From an uncultured Fretibacterium sp. (GTDB lineage Bacteria; Synergistota; Synergistia; Synergistales; Aminobacteriaceae), in contig CAMGZM010000017.1 of assembly GCA_946183145.1 (NCBI GenBank), positions 1 through 32,450 on the forward strand: a DNA stretch of 32,450 bases, read 5' to 3'. Made by a program: the position numbers and the translations under genes. Below the pieces are notes generated by a model, which ran no database searches, was not told where the DNA came from, and was given only the letters and a program-made list of their open reading frames with translations. Each line of letters opens with the position of its first letter. Positions within the stretch are counted from its first letter, which is position 1. Positions 24,604 to 32,397 of the stretch are shown piece after piece.

Positions 24604-25430
24604 GGGCCGCAATAATTTCCGCGCTGATTCTTGTGCTTGTGTCATCAGCATATGCCAGCACCCTTGACGGTTACGACCGTGCGAAAGTTGCAGATGAGAA
24701 TTACGCGCTCGCAAACGGAGGGGCGGCCATGCCGGAAGCCGCGAATGACCCGGAACTTTCAGCAGTCATGAAGAAATATATCTACGCTGACATAGTGAGG
24801 CAGGCAAAAATTTCTCAGACTGAACGCAAACTTGTTGAAGTTGTTGTGCTGACTACGAACCAGAATCACAAATTTCTTGCGCGTGTTGCTGGTGAGGCTC
24901 TTGCATTGGGAGTGAAACCGATTGAGATTCGCGAGGCACTTTATCACGTTGCGCCGTATATAGGATTCCCAAAAGTCTTTGAGGCTCTTGATGTCGTCAA
25001 TGAAGTGTTCACAGCAAAAGGAATCAAACTGCCGCTCGAAAATCAGGGTACTACAACTGACGCAGACAGATTCGAGAAAGGACTCGCGTTTCAGGTCAAT
25101 GCGTACGGTGAACGTATCAACAAGATGAGGGACTCAACGCCGGATTATCAGAAACATTTGCAGGATAACTTATCGGCGTTTTGTTTCGGCGACACATACA
25201 CGCGGGGGACTCTTGACATGAAGACCCGCGAGATGATTACGATGGCGGTAATCGGGACTCTTGGGACGGCTGAAGCTCAGTACAAATCACATGTACTTGG
25301 GACTCTTGAGGCCGGAGCGACAAATGAGGAAGTAATCGGAGTAATCACGGTGATGAATCCTTATATCGGATTTCCCCGTACGCTTAACGCATTACGGATC
25401 GCGAATGAAGTTTTTGACAGCAGAAAATAG
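24600..25430 (+). CDS. Exported protein with two carboxymuconolactone-decarboxylase-like repeats
   Basis: A 276-residue protein with a signal peptide (cleavage near YAS, residues 18-20) and two CMD-type helical repeats. The repeats, at about residues 65-140 and 200-275, share the patterns ERKLVEVVVLTTNQN and TREMITMAVIGTLGTAEAQ, then NPYIGFPRTLNAL or APYIGFPKVFEAL and a closing NEVF. The redox CxxC pair of AhpD-type members is absent. Known members include 4-carboxymuconolactone decarboxylase of aromatic degradation and peroxidase-like proteins. Export is unusual. Its ATG overlaps the hydrolase stop by 4 bases, so the two are translationally coupled. The actual reaction is not known. Confidence 0.8.
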   Translation: MRAAIISALILVLVSSAYASTLDGYDRAKVADENYALANGGAAMPEAANDPELSAVMKKYIYADIVRQAKISQTERKLVEVVVLTTNQNHKFLARVAGEALALGVKPIEIREALYHVAPYIGFPKVFEALDVVNEVFTAKGIKLPLENQGTTTDADRFEKGLAFQVNAYGERINKMRDSTPDYQKHLQDNLSAFCFGDTYTRGTLDMKTREMITMAVIGTLGTAEAQYKSHVLGTLEAGATNEEVIGVITVMNPYIGFPRTLNALRIANEVFDSRK

Positions 25431-25449
25431 CCTTTAACCCTGTACCATG

Positions 25450-25490
25450 AAAAAAGCGGATGCCCAAATCTTTAGGGTGTCCGTTTTTTT
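25450..25490 (+). terminator. Terminator after the CMD-like gene
   Basis: Arms 25450-25465 and 25475-25490 pair along 16 positions, including G-U pairs, around a 9-base loop and end in a run of seven T. It lies 20 bases after the stop codon and closes the regulator/hydrolase/CMD transcript. Confidence 0.88.
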
Positions 25491-25525
25491 GTGTGCAATT
25501 TTATCCGCGCAGACTCTCACAGCGC

Positions 25526-25573
25526 AAAAAAAAACAGGCAGCGCGCCGGAATTTTTCCCGGTTACACTGCCTG
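25526..25573 (-). terminator. Terminator of the araA-araD operon
   Basis: On the minus strand CAGGCAG (25573-25567) pairs with CTGCCTG (25541-25535), with an inner CCGG/CCGG stem, and is followed by nine T. It lies 8 bases beyond the araD stop. Confidence 0.85.
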
Positions 25574-25580
25574 AAACACT

Positions 25581-26291
25581 CTAATCTTTTGCCGACTTCT
25601 GCCCGTAATAGGCGTTAGGCCCGTGCTTGCGGAGATAATGTTTGTCCTGAACATATTGCGGGGCTTCGGGAGCTTGCGCAAAAATGTTCACGGTGTACAT
25701 TGCCATTTTCGCAACTTCCTCAAGAACAACAGCATGATACACAGCCTGAGCAGCATTTTTCCCCCACGTGAAAGGCCCGTGAGAATGGCATATTACCCCC
25801 GGAACAGCAAGAGGGTCTAACCTTCTTTCAGCAAAAGTTTCTGCGATAACCTTCCCCGTGTTAAGCTCGTAATCTTCATCGACTTCCTGAGCCGTAAGAT
25901 TCCTCGTGCATGGTACAGAGCCGTAAAAGTAATCCGCGTGTGTTGTTCCGTAGCAGGGAATATCGCGCCCGGCCTGCGCCCATCCTACAGCGTGAGGGCT
26001 GTGCGTGTGAACGATACCGCCGATTTCAGCAAACGATTTGTACAGCTCAACATGAGTCTTTGTGTCTGATGACGGATTCATATCCCCTTCAACAATCCTG
26101 CAATCCATATCGACAATAACGAGATTTTCCGGCGACAAGTCTTCATATTCGACTCCTGAAGGCTTGATGACTACGAGTCCTTTTTCGCGGTCAATCCCGG
26201 AAACATTTCCCCAAGTGTAGACTACGAGTCCGCGTTCGGGCAATTCCATGTTTGCGCGGTAAACTTCCTCGCGTAATTCTTTGAGCATCAT
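25581..26291 (-). CDS. araD: L-ribulose-5-phosphate 4-epimerase
   Basis: A 236-residue zinc-dependent epimerase that converts L-ribulose 5-phosphate to D-xylulose 5-phosphate, the last step of arabinose breakdown before the pentose phosphate pathway. It follows Escherichia coli AraD through its length: TWGNVSGIDREKGLVVIKPS, SSDTKTHVELY, the zinc ligands in HTHSPHA, TTHADYFYGSVPCTR with the catalytic aspartate, HSHGPFTWGKN with a third histidine, and the C-terminal DKHYLRKHGPNAYYGQ with the catalytic tyrosine. The start is 2 bases after the araA stop, with two adjacent ATG codons; 26291 is chosen but 26288 is possible. No araB is nearby. It ends with TAG. Confidence 0.95.
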   Translation of the reverse strand: MMLKELREEVYRANMELPERGLVVYTWGNVSGIDREKGLVVIKPSGVEYEDLSPENLVIVDMDCRIVEGDMNPSSDTKTHVELYKSFAEIGGIVHTHSPHAVGWAQAGRDIPCYGTTHADYFYGSVPCTRNLTAQEVDEDYELNTGKVIAETFAERRLDPLAVPGVICHSHGPFTWGKNAAQAVYHAVVLEEVAKMAMYTVNIFAQAPEAPQYVQDKHYLRKHGPNAYYGQKSAKD

Positions 26292-26293
26292 GA

Positions 26294-27769
26294 TTACTTC
26301 AGCTTCCACGCAAGGTCAGCAAGGAACAAATCCTTTTCGAGGCTTTCAGGCGTTGTATCTTTGCCGATGTGAACGAACTCAATATCCATAATACGCGCCC
26401 AATCCTTAATCATTTCCGCGTCTGCGTCGTAACTCAGCGTTGTATGATGCGCGCCCCCTGCGAGTATCCAGCACTCAATACCCCTCTTGAGATCGGGAAG
26501 AGCCTTCCACATTACGCGTGCGACGGGCAAATTCGGCATTGGCATAATAGGCTTCACGCACTCTATATCCTGGCAGATGAGTCTTAACCTTCCGCCCATG
26601 TCAACAAGACTCACAGCGACGGCTTTGCCTTCATGACCCTCAAAAACGAGTCTCGCGGGGTCTTCACGGTCTCCGATTCCGAGCGGGTGAACCTCAATTC
26701 GCGGTTTTGCTGCTGCTACTGACGGACAAACTTCAAGCATGTGCGCTCCGAGGCTGTACTCGCTTCCGGGGACAAGGTGATACGTGTAATCCTCCATGAA
26801 CGCCGAGCCGCCTTTGAGTCCCTGTGTCATGAACTTGATGATTGCTGTCATGGCCGCGACCTTCCAGTCTCCTTCAGCACCGTAGCCATATCCTGACGCA
26901 AGCAAGTGCTGTGTAGCGATTCCGGGTAACTGCCTCATTCCGTACAAATCCTGAAACGTGTTTGAGAACGCGCAGCAGCCTTCAGCGTCTAACATCTTCT
27001 TCATGGCAATCTCCTCGCGTGCCTGATAGCGGATTGCGTCAATGTTATCCGTTGCGATTTCGTAGAGTGACTCATATTCCTTCATGAGCGCGTCAACTTC
27101 TGAGTCTGTTACAGCGTTCATGATTTCTACGAGTTTTCCGACTGCCCACGTGTTGACCTGCCAGCCTAATTTTGTCTGTACTTCTACTTTGTCGCCTTCT
27201 GTTACTGCAACTTCTCTCATGTTATCGCCGAAACGCATAACCTTTAACGTTTTGGAGAACTCCGCGCCCGCAGCACTCCTCATCCAATGCCCTAACCTCT
27301 GCTGAACGTCCGAGTCCTGCCAGAATCCCGCGATAACTTTTCTCGGTGCTCTGAGCCTTGCGCCTATGAATCCGTGTTCTCTGTCTCCATGCGCCGCCTG
27401 ATTCAGGTTCATGAAGTCCATATCAATCTCATCATTCGGGATTTCGCGGTTGTACTGAGTCGCAAAATGGCACCAAGCCTTCTGAAGGTGCGAGAGTCCG
27501 TTAATCCACATTTTTGACGGGCTGAACGTATGACACCATGTGATTATTCCGGCGCATTTCGTGTCATAATTTGCCTCGCGTATAACGTCTGAGATTTCCG
27601 CGTTTGTTTTGGCTGTAACTTTGTAGATTACTTTGCAGGGAAGATTGCCGAAAGCGTTGAGAGCGTCTGTCATTTCCTGAGCGCGTTTTGCTACTGTTTC
27701 GAGAACTTCCGGGCCGTAGAGATACTGACTTCCTACGACAAACCAGAACTCATAATCTTTCAGGTTCAA
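26294..27769 (-). CDS. araA: L-arabinose isomerase
   Basis: A 491-residue manganese-dependent isomerase that converts L-arabinose to L-ribulose in the cytoplasm. It matches the AraA family along its length: FWFVVGSQYLYGPE near the start, WCHTFSPSKMWINGL, IDMDFMNLNQAAHGDRE, the metal-site glutamates in GAEGDWK and FMEDYTYHL, and histidines in LGAHMLEVCPS and GGAHHTTLSYD. Length is normal. The start is TTG 27769 with AAGGAG 9 bases upstream. araD follows after 2 bases. Ribulokinase is absent between and around them, so another kinase must supply L-ribulose 5-phosphate. On the minus strand TATACT at 27817-27812 is a possible -10 box, without a clear -35. Confidence 0.96.
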   Translation of the reverse strand: MNLKDYEFWFVVGSQYLYGPEVLETVAKRAQEMTDALNAFGNLPCKVIYKVTAKTNAEISDVIREANYDTKCAGIITWCHTFSPSKMWINGLSHLQKAWCHFATQYNREIPNDEIDMDFMNLNQAAHGDREHGFIGARLRAPRKVIAGFWQDSDVQQRLGHWMRSAAGAEFSKTLKVMRFGDNMREVAVTEGDKVEVQTKLGWQVNTWAVGKLVEIMNAVTDSEVDALMKEYESLYEIATDNIDAIRYQAREEIAMKKMLDAEGCCAFSNTFQDLYGMRQLPGIATQHLLASGYGYGAEGDWKVAAMTAIIKFMTQGLKGGSAFMEDYTYHLVPGSEYSLGAHMLEVCPSVAAAKPRIEVHPLGIGDREDPARLVFEGHEGKAVAVSLVDMGGRLRLICQDIECVKPIMPMPNLPVARVMWKALPDLKRGIECWILAGGAHHTTLSYDADAEMIKDWARIMDIEFVHIGKDTTPESLEKDLFLADLAWKLK

Positions 27770-27836
27770 GATAAATTTCTCCTTCTTGATGTGCTTTTGT
27801 GAGGATGATAATAGTATACAGCCTCTGAAAAATTTT

Positions 27837-27845
27837 TGTGATAAT
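27837..27845 (+). promoter_or_regulatory. Putative extended -10 promoter before the MgtC-like gene
   Basis: TGTGATAAT fits the extended -10 pattern TGnTATAAT with one change and lies 39 bases before the start codon. No good -35 is seen, which is typical of extended -10 promoters. It would drive the MgtC-like, ilvE and ispE genes. Confidence 0.4.
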
Positions 27846-27884
27846 ATTTCGGCTTAAAATAAACTTTCACGGAGATGATTCCCA

Positions 27885-28619
27885 ATGAACAATAACCCTT
27901 TCACAGATGATTTCATAGCTGACATTCTCGGCGATTGGTCGACAGGCGTAAACGTTTACTCAATAATATTCCGTATATTTCTCGTGATAATTCTTGCGTC
28001 AACAATCGGCTGGGAGCGTTCGAGCAAAAGACATTCTGCGGGCTTGCGTACGTTCATTATTGCGTCAATGGGCTGTGCGATTTCGGCCATGATTGACTCG
28101 TGCGTTATGTCCGTGAGCCAGAGCAATATCCCAATAATTTCGGCGGCCTCTGTGATTTCCGTTGCAATGCTGAGCGGAAATTCTATCCTCTTCAGCTCAA
28201 GGAGTCAGATAAAGGGACTCACGACATCTGCGGGATTATGGGCTTGCGGCGTTATCGGTCTTGCGATAGGGTGCGGACTCTACACGATAGGCATTGCGTC
28301 ATTCATCGCGCTGATATTCTGCATCTCACAATTGCCGAAAGCTGAAGTGATTCTCAAGGACAGGTCTAATCATTTCGAGCTTCATTTAGAGTTGCGGAAC
28401 AGCTATAACCTTCAGGATTTTGTTACGACGATTCGCAGGCTCGGCATGATGATAGACGATATAGAGTCAAATCCTGCTTACACAAATTCGGGATTAAGCG
28501 TGTATTCAGTCTCAATAACAGTAAGTGATAATGACTTCAAGAAATACAAGAGCCATAATGATATTATTGAAGCGCTGCGCTCCCTTGATTATATTCACTA
28601 TATCGAGGAAATGAATTAA
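27885..28619 (+). CDS. MgtC/SapB-family inner-membrane protein
   Basis: A 244-residue membrane protein. The first part has about four hydrophobic segments and the family motifs GWERSSKRHSAGLRT (residues 42-56) and IKGLTTSAGLWACGVIGLA (109-127). The glycine-rich segment between them, usually like GFLGAG, reads AMLSGNS. A soluble C-terminal domain (about 155-244) has an ACT-like appearance, as in full-length MgtC. In pathogens MgtC aids growth at low magnesium and restrains the F-type ATPase; in other bacteria the role is unclear. It is followed by ilvE after 44 bases and is probably co-transcribed. GGAG lies 10 bases before the ATG. Confidence 0.85.
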   Translation: MNNNPFTDDFIADILGDWSTGVNVYSIIFRIFLVIILASTIGWERSSKRHSAGLRTFIIASMGCAISAMIDSCVMSVSQSNIPIISAASVISVAMLSGNSILFSSRSQIKGLTTSAGLWACGVIGLAIGCGLYTIGIASFIALIFCISQLPKAEVILKDRSNHFELHLELRNSYNLQDFVTTIRRLGMMIDDIESNPAYTNSGLSVYSVSITVSDNDFKKYKSHNDIIEALRSLDYIHYIEEMN

Positions 28620-28663
28620 AATGTGGTATTCACAAATACATGATAAAGGAGAAAAATTTTCAT

Positions 28664-29728
28664 ATGCAGATAAGTATCACAAAGAATCCGCATCCCGGAA
28701 AAATGCCGCCTGAAAATGAGTTAGGCTTCGGAAAAATCTTCACCGATCACATGTTCATAATGGACTACACTGACTCGGAAAAATGGCACAATCCCCGCAT
28801 AGTTCCTTACGGCCCGTTGTCGCTTATGCCCTCAGGAGACGGAATCCAGTACGCGAATACAGTCTTTGAGGGAATGAAGGCATACCGCTGGGCAGACGGA
28901 TCAATTCACCTCTTCAGGCCTATCGAGAACGCCAAACGCATCAACGTATCAGCCGAGAGAATCGGACTCCCTCAGATTCCGAACGATATATTTCTTGAGG
29001 CAGTCCGCGAGCTTGTGAGAATTGACTCGTCATGGGTGCCGTCAAGCGAGGGAACATCATTGTACATTCGCCCGTTCATTTTTGCGACAGACGAGGAATT
29101 AGCGTTGCACGGAATCCACAAGGCAATATTCGTAATCATCCTTTCACCGAGCGCGAGCTACTTTGCGGAAGGCATAAAGCCCGTGAAAATTATGCTTGAG
29201 ACTGAGGACGTAAGAGCGGTAAGAGGCGGAACAGGTTACACGAAATGCGGAGGGAATTACGCGGCCTCAAACCGTGCGGGAGATCGTGCAATGGAGAAAG
29301 GGTATTCGCAGGTCTTGTGGCTTGACGGAGTACACCGCAAATACATCGAGGAAGTTGGCGCAATGAACGTAATGTTCAAGATTCGCGGGACAGTCGTAAC
29401 ACCCTCGCTTGAGAATGGCTCAATCCTCAGCGGAATAACCCGCAAATCATGCCTTGAAGTATTGCGTCATTGGGGCGTTCCTGCTGAAGAAAGATTGCTG
29501 AGTGTTGACGAGCTAATGACAGCGGCGGCTGACGGAGGATTAGAGGAGGCATTCGGAACGGGAACAGCGGCGGTAATTTCACCGATCGGGGAGCTTTTCT
29601 ACAACGGGAAGAAATACACCGTCAACAATTTCCAGATAGGCGAGACAGCGCAGAAACTTTACGACGAATTGACCGGGATACAATGGGGGAAACGGCCTGA
29701 TCCGTTCGGTTGGACGGAATGCGTTTAA
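28664..29728 (+). CDS. ilvE: Branched-chain amino acid aminotransferase
   Basis: A 354-residue pyridoxal-phosphate enzyme of fold type IV that transfers amino groups between glutamate and the keto acids of leucine, isoleucine and valine. It shows the substrate loop YANTVFEGMKAYR, the arginine region SLYIRPFIFATDEEL, the cofactor lysine in YTKCGGNYAASN, EEVGAMNVMF and a C-terminal GTGTAAVISPIGEL. This is the longer form of the family, related to Bacillus YwaA and mitochondrial enzymes. The start is ATG 28664: the strong AAAGGAG lies inside a longer frame from 28640, which rules that start out. ispE overlaps its 3' end by 10 bases. Confidence 0.94.
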   Translation: MQISITKNPHPGKMPPENELGFGKIFTDHMFIMDYTDSEKWHNPRIVPYGPLSLMPSGDGIQYANTVFEGMKAYRWADGSIHLFRPIENAKRINVSAERIGLPQIPNDIFLEAVRELVRIDSSWVPSSEGTSLYIRPFIFATDEELALHGIHKAIFVIILSPSASYFAEGIKPVKIMLETEDVRAVRGGTGYTKCGGNYAASNRAGDRAMEKGYSQVLWLDGVHRKYIEEVGAMNVMFKIRGTVVTPSLENGSILSGITRKSCLEVLRHWGVPAEERLLSVDELMTAAADGGLEEAFGTGTAAVISPIGELFYNGKKYTVNNFQIGETAQKLYDELTGIQWGKRPDPFGWTECV

Positions 29729-30507
29729 TCCTTCCGACATTCGCAAAACTGAATCTGACATTGCGCGTTGTGGGCAAACGTTCGGACGGCTATCACAATC
29801 TCGTATCAACATTCATGAAAATACCTTCCGGCGATGTCCTGTATATTTCTGAGTCGACAGCTGGAATCGATGTTGTGAACGCGAATATACCGCTCAAGGG
29901 TGAAAACATAGTAGCAAAAGCCCTGAGGGTAGCGCGTGAAAATGGCTTCAAGATTCCCCCGCTGAATGTGAAGATACACAAGAGCATACCGCCCGGCTCA
30001 GGATTGGGAGCAGGCTCAGGAAATGCGGCGGCGGTTCTGACTCTTTTCGGAGCTGAGAGAGTCGCGGCTAAGGTTGGTGCTGACGTTCCGTTTTTGTGTT
30101 CAGGGAATAAATTTGCGCTCGTCTCAGGAATCGGAGATCACATAGAGCCTGTGAAGACCAGCGAAATTCACGGAGTAATAGCGATACCGAACTGGGAGAC
30201 GGAAACGAAATCGGCCTATGCAGAACTCGACTCGCTCGGCTATGAGGTCGGAATAATGTTAGCGAGGACAGAAGCCCGCGATATATATTACGCGAACGCA
30301 GGCCGTAAAGTCGGACTATTGCCGAATGATTTTCTCAAAGTGTTGATGAAGAAGCACCCGAAGTACAGCGAGTTGTTCCGAATGTTTGAGTCTGCTGATG
30401 CTGACTGCTGGGGCATAACAGGCTCCGGGAGCGCGGCATTTGCGGTGCTGAAAGAGTCCGTAAAATTTTCGTGGCCTTCTTACGTGAAGCACGTGCTGTA
30501 TTTCTAG
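29719..30507 (+). CDS. ispE: 4-diphosphocytidyl-2-C-methyl-D-erythritol kinase, short form
   Basis: A 262-residue GHMP-family kinase that phosphorylates CDP-methylerythritol in the non-mevalonate isoprenoid pathway. It shows the N-terminal FAKLNLTLRVVGKRSDGYHN, the phosphate loop PPGSGLGAGSGNAAA (usually PxGGGLGGGSSNAA), KVGADVPFLCSG with the aspartate conserved in the family, and the third motif ITGSGSAAFAV. It is shorter than the usual 280-300 residues: between the phosphate loop and GADVPF only about a dozen residues remain where about 27 are normal. The start, ATG 29719, lies inside the end of ilvE; TTG 29710 is possible. It ends with TAG before a strong terminator. Identity is firm, activity less so. 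Confidence 0.88.
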   Translation: MRLILPTFAKLNLTLRVVGKRSDGYHNLVSTFMKIPSGDVLYISESTAGIDVVNANIPLKGENIVAKALRVARENGFKIPPLNVKIHKSIPPGSGLGAGSGNAAAVLTLFGAERVAAKVGADVPFLCSGNKFALVSGIGDHIEPVKTSEIHGVIAIPNWETETKSAYAELDSLGYEVGIMLARTEARDIYYANAGRKVGLLPNDFLKVLMKKHPKYSELFRMFESADADCWGITGSGSAAFAVLKESVKFSWPSYVKHVLYF

Positions 30508-30516
30508 CGTGAAAAG

Positions 30517-30556
30517 AAAATCCCCTCTCAGAGAAAATCCGGGAGGGGAAATTTTT
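30517..30556. terminator. Bidirectional terminator between ispE and the AIPR gene
   Basis: TCCCCTC (30521-30527) pairs with GAGGGGA (30543-30549), flanked by AAAA on the left and a run of T on the right. It lies between two converging genes and can stop transcription from both sides. Confidence 0.85.
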
Positions 30557-30564
30557 TGTCTTGA

Positions 30565-32346
30565 TTATTGCCTCTTGAAAATATCCATTGCCGTTTTGAT
30601 TTCAGTGCCGAATGTCATAGAAAGGTGATTTATGAACGTACTTAATATTCGGTCTGTATATTGGCTGTCAGACTTGAAGAAGTAATTTGCGCTTGTTGTT
30701 ATGCCGTCGAAATAAGCGGCTCTGTAAGAGTCTGCCGTAATTATCACTATGATTTTTACCAGCTTGTTCAATTTCTCGTTTATGTCATCGCCCGTATAAT
30801 TCGATATGAAACTGCCGTAAACAAAATCCCTGCTTTTGGCAATATTTTTGTCCTGCAAAAGCTCCTGTTCTGTAATATCACCGTTAGCGAGCCTGTACAC
30901 GATACCGAGAAGCGCGAAAATTACCTGTGTGCCGTTTTTCATTATGCTGACTTGTTCAGAATTAAGCCCTGATTTTTTCAGCTCAGTTGTTACTGTGATG
31001 TACCTGCCGTAAAGCTGTATTAAGTCAACGAGGAATGCTTTTTTGTCCGCGTCTTTTTCATAGTTGACTCTGAACACGCTGTTATACAGTCTGGGAGACT
31101 CAAAAATCTTTTTGGTGCTGTTTCTTGCGACTCCTGGGATCTGGTTGACCATAGACAGAATTAACTGCGCGAGCACGTCATTTTTCACGGAATATGCTGG
31201 CTTGAATCCTCTGGGCTTCTTTGCGCCGCGTTTGATTTCAAGATATATGCCGTTATACTGAAGCATTCTTGCGAGCCGGATCATTTCAGGCGAATTTGAT
31301 TTCAAGTCTCTTGGGAGTATGGGCTTCTGCGAGTTCGTAGCTTCTGCTATTTTTGTGGCGAAAGGAATTTCAGACTGTCTTTTTTTCTCGGCGACTATCT
31401 TGCAGGGGATATAGAACACTTCAGAATTTGCGCCTTTGTATTCACCGATGAGATAAGTTGTCTGTCCTCCGTTGACGATGGAAAAATTCGTGAGATTTAT
31501 CCTGCTTCCGTCAATGGTAAAATCCTCGCAGGCTATAACGATTCCGTTGTTGAGAAACCAGAAATCCCCTCTGTTTTTGCTGAGAGTCGCTTTAATTTTG
31601 TCGTCAACAAGCTGATTGCGGATGTAGCGGCGTATGTTCATGTCAAACAGTCCTTTAGAGGCAAATTTATTGTATAAGGCTCTCAAGGAAGTTGATTTTA
31701 CGTTGACTAAAATTCCTTCAGCGTGTTCTGTATCATACTGAAGAACATTTCCCGGCTTGTCGATCTCAAGTTTTGCGGAAGGAACTGTAATAATTTCCGA
31801 GAGTTTTTCCTGAATTTTCTTCTCGATGTCCTCGCACGCATAAACCGACACAGAAAATTTTGCGAGGTCAGGAATGTCATTAGCCAGCTTTGTGAGCATG
31901 TCTTCAATGTCATTGATATTTGCCGACGTGAAGAAAGCGATCTCAATATTATCTTGCTCGTCATCCGGCAGACGGTCTAAGAAATTCTGCAAAGTCCGCT
32001 TGACATTTTCATTATATGCTCCTGTGTTGCCTTTCCTGAAGTTGTTGACAGTATCACAAATTTTGTCGAACTCGTTTCTTATATCGCCGTATGAAATATT
32101 TTCTGTATATTTTGACTGGCATATGAATAGCTTTGATTCCTCGTCATCGAAGTACAGAAAATCGACTCCGCCGTCATTCGCCCCGTCGGTAACGCAGTCA
32201 TATTTGTCGTCAAAATCTTTTACATCGAAAAAGTACGTGAGAAGCACATAACTGAAAGCCCTGTCATCAGGAACATCTGAAGATTTGTTTTGCTGAAATT
32301 CTTTGCGGGCTTTAGTTGTCTCAACTTTCAGGATTTCACTAGGCAT
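30565..32346 (-). CDS. AIPR-family protein with N-terminal restriction-nuclease-like motif
   Basis: A 593-residue protein of the AIPR (abortive infection phage resistance) family. The core motifs are FWFLNNGI (residues 262-269) and SIVNGGQTTYLI (289-300), followed by IPFATKIAEATNSQKPI, all typical of the family. The N-terminal part has GGVDFLYF with Asp62 and CQSKY with Gln77 and Lys79, a D...QxK arrangement as in Mrr-type PD-(D/E)xK nucleases. Members are associated with phage resistance and often lie in defence islands, some beside restriction-modification genes; here no methylase or helicase is adjacent. The start is ATG 32346 with GGAG 10 bases upstream; TTG 32355 lies too close to that site. 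A cytoplasmic nuclease acting on phage or modified DNA is an inference. Confidence 0.85.
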   Translation of the reverse strand: MPSEILKVETTKARKEFQQNKSSDVPDDRAFSYVLLTYFFDVKDFDDKYDCVTDGANDGGVDFLYFDDEESKLFICQSKYTENISYGDIRNEFDKICDTVNNFRKGNTGAYNENVKRTLQNFLDRLPDDEQDNIEIAFFTSANINDIEDMLTKLANDIPDLAKFSVSVYACEDIEKKIQEKLSEIITVPSAKLEIDKPGNVLQYDTEHAEGILVNVKSTSLRALYNKFASKGLFDMNIRRYIRNQLVDDKIKATLSKNRGDFWFLNNGIVIACEDFTIDGSRINLTNFSIVNGGQTTYLIGEYKGANSEVFYIPCKIVAEKKRQSEIPFATKIAEATNSQKPILPRDLKSNSPEMIRLARMLQYNGIYLEIKRGAKKPRGFKPAYSVKNDVLAQLILSMVNQIPGVARNSTKKIFESPRLYNSVFRVNYEKDADKKAFLVDLIQLYGRYITVTTELKKSGLNSEQVSIMKNGTQVIFALLGIVYRLANGDITEQELLQDKNIAKSRDFVYGSFISNYTGDDINEKLNKLVKIIVIITADSYRAAYFDGITTSANYFFKSDSQYTDRILSTFINHLSMTFGTEIKTAMDIFKRQ

Positions 32347-32388
32347 ACAAGACAATCTCCAATATGAATAAATTTTTAGGATAAATGA

Positions 32389-32397
32389 ATTATACCA
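32389..32397 (-). promoter_or_regulatory. Extended -10 promoter of the AIPR gene
   Basis: On the minus strand TGGTATAAT is a perfect extended -10 element (TGnTATAAT), 42 bases before the start codon. No strong -35 hexamer is needed with this type. The remaining bases to the window end show no other feature. Confidence 0.55.
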
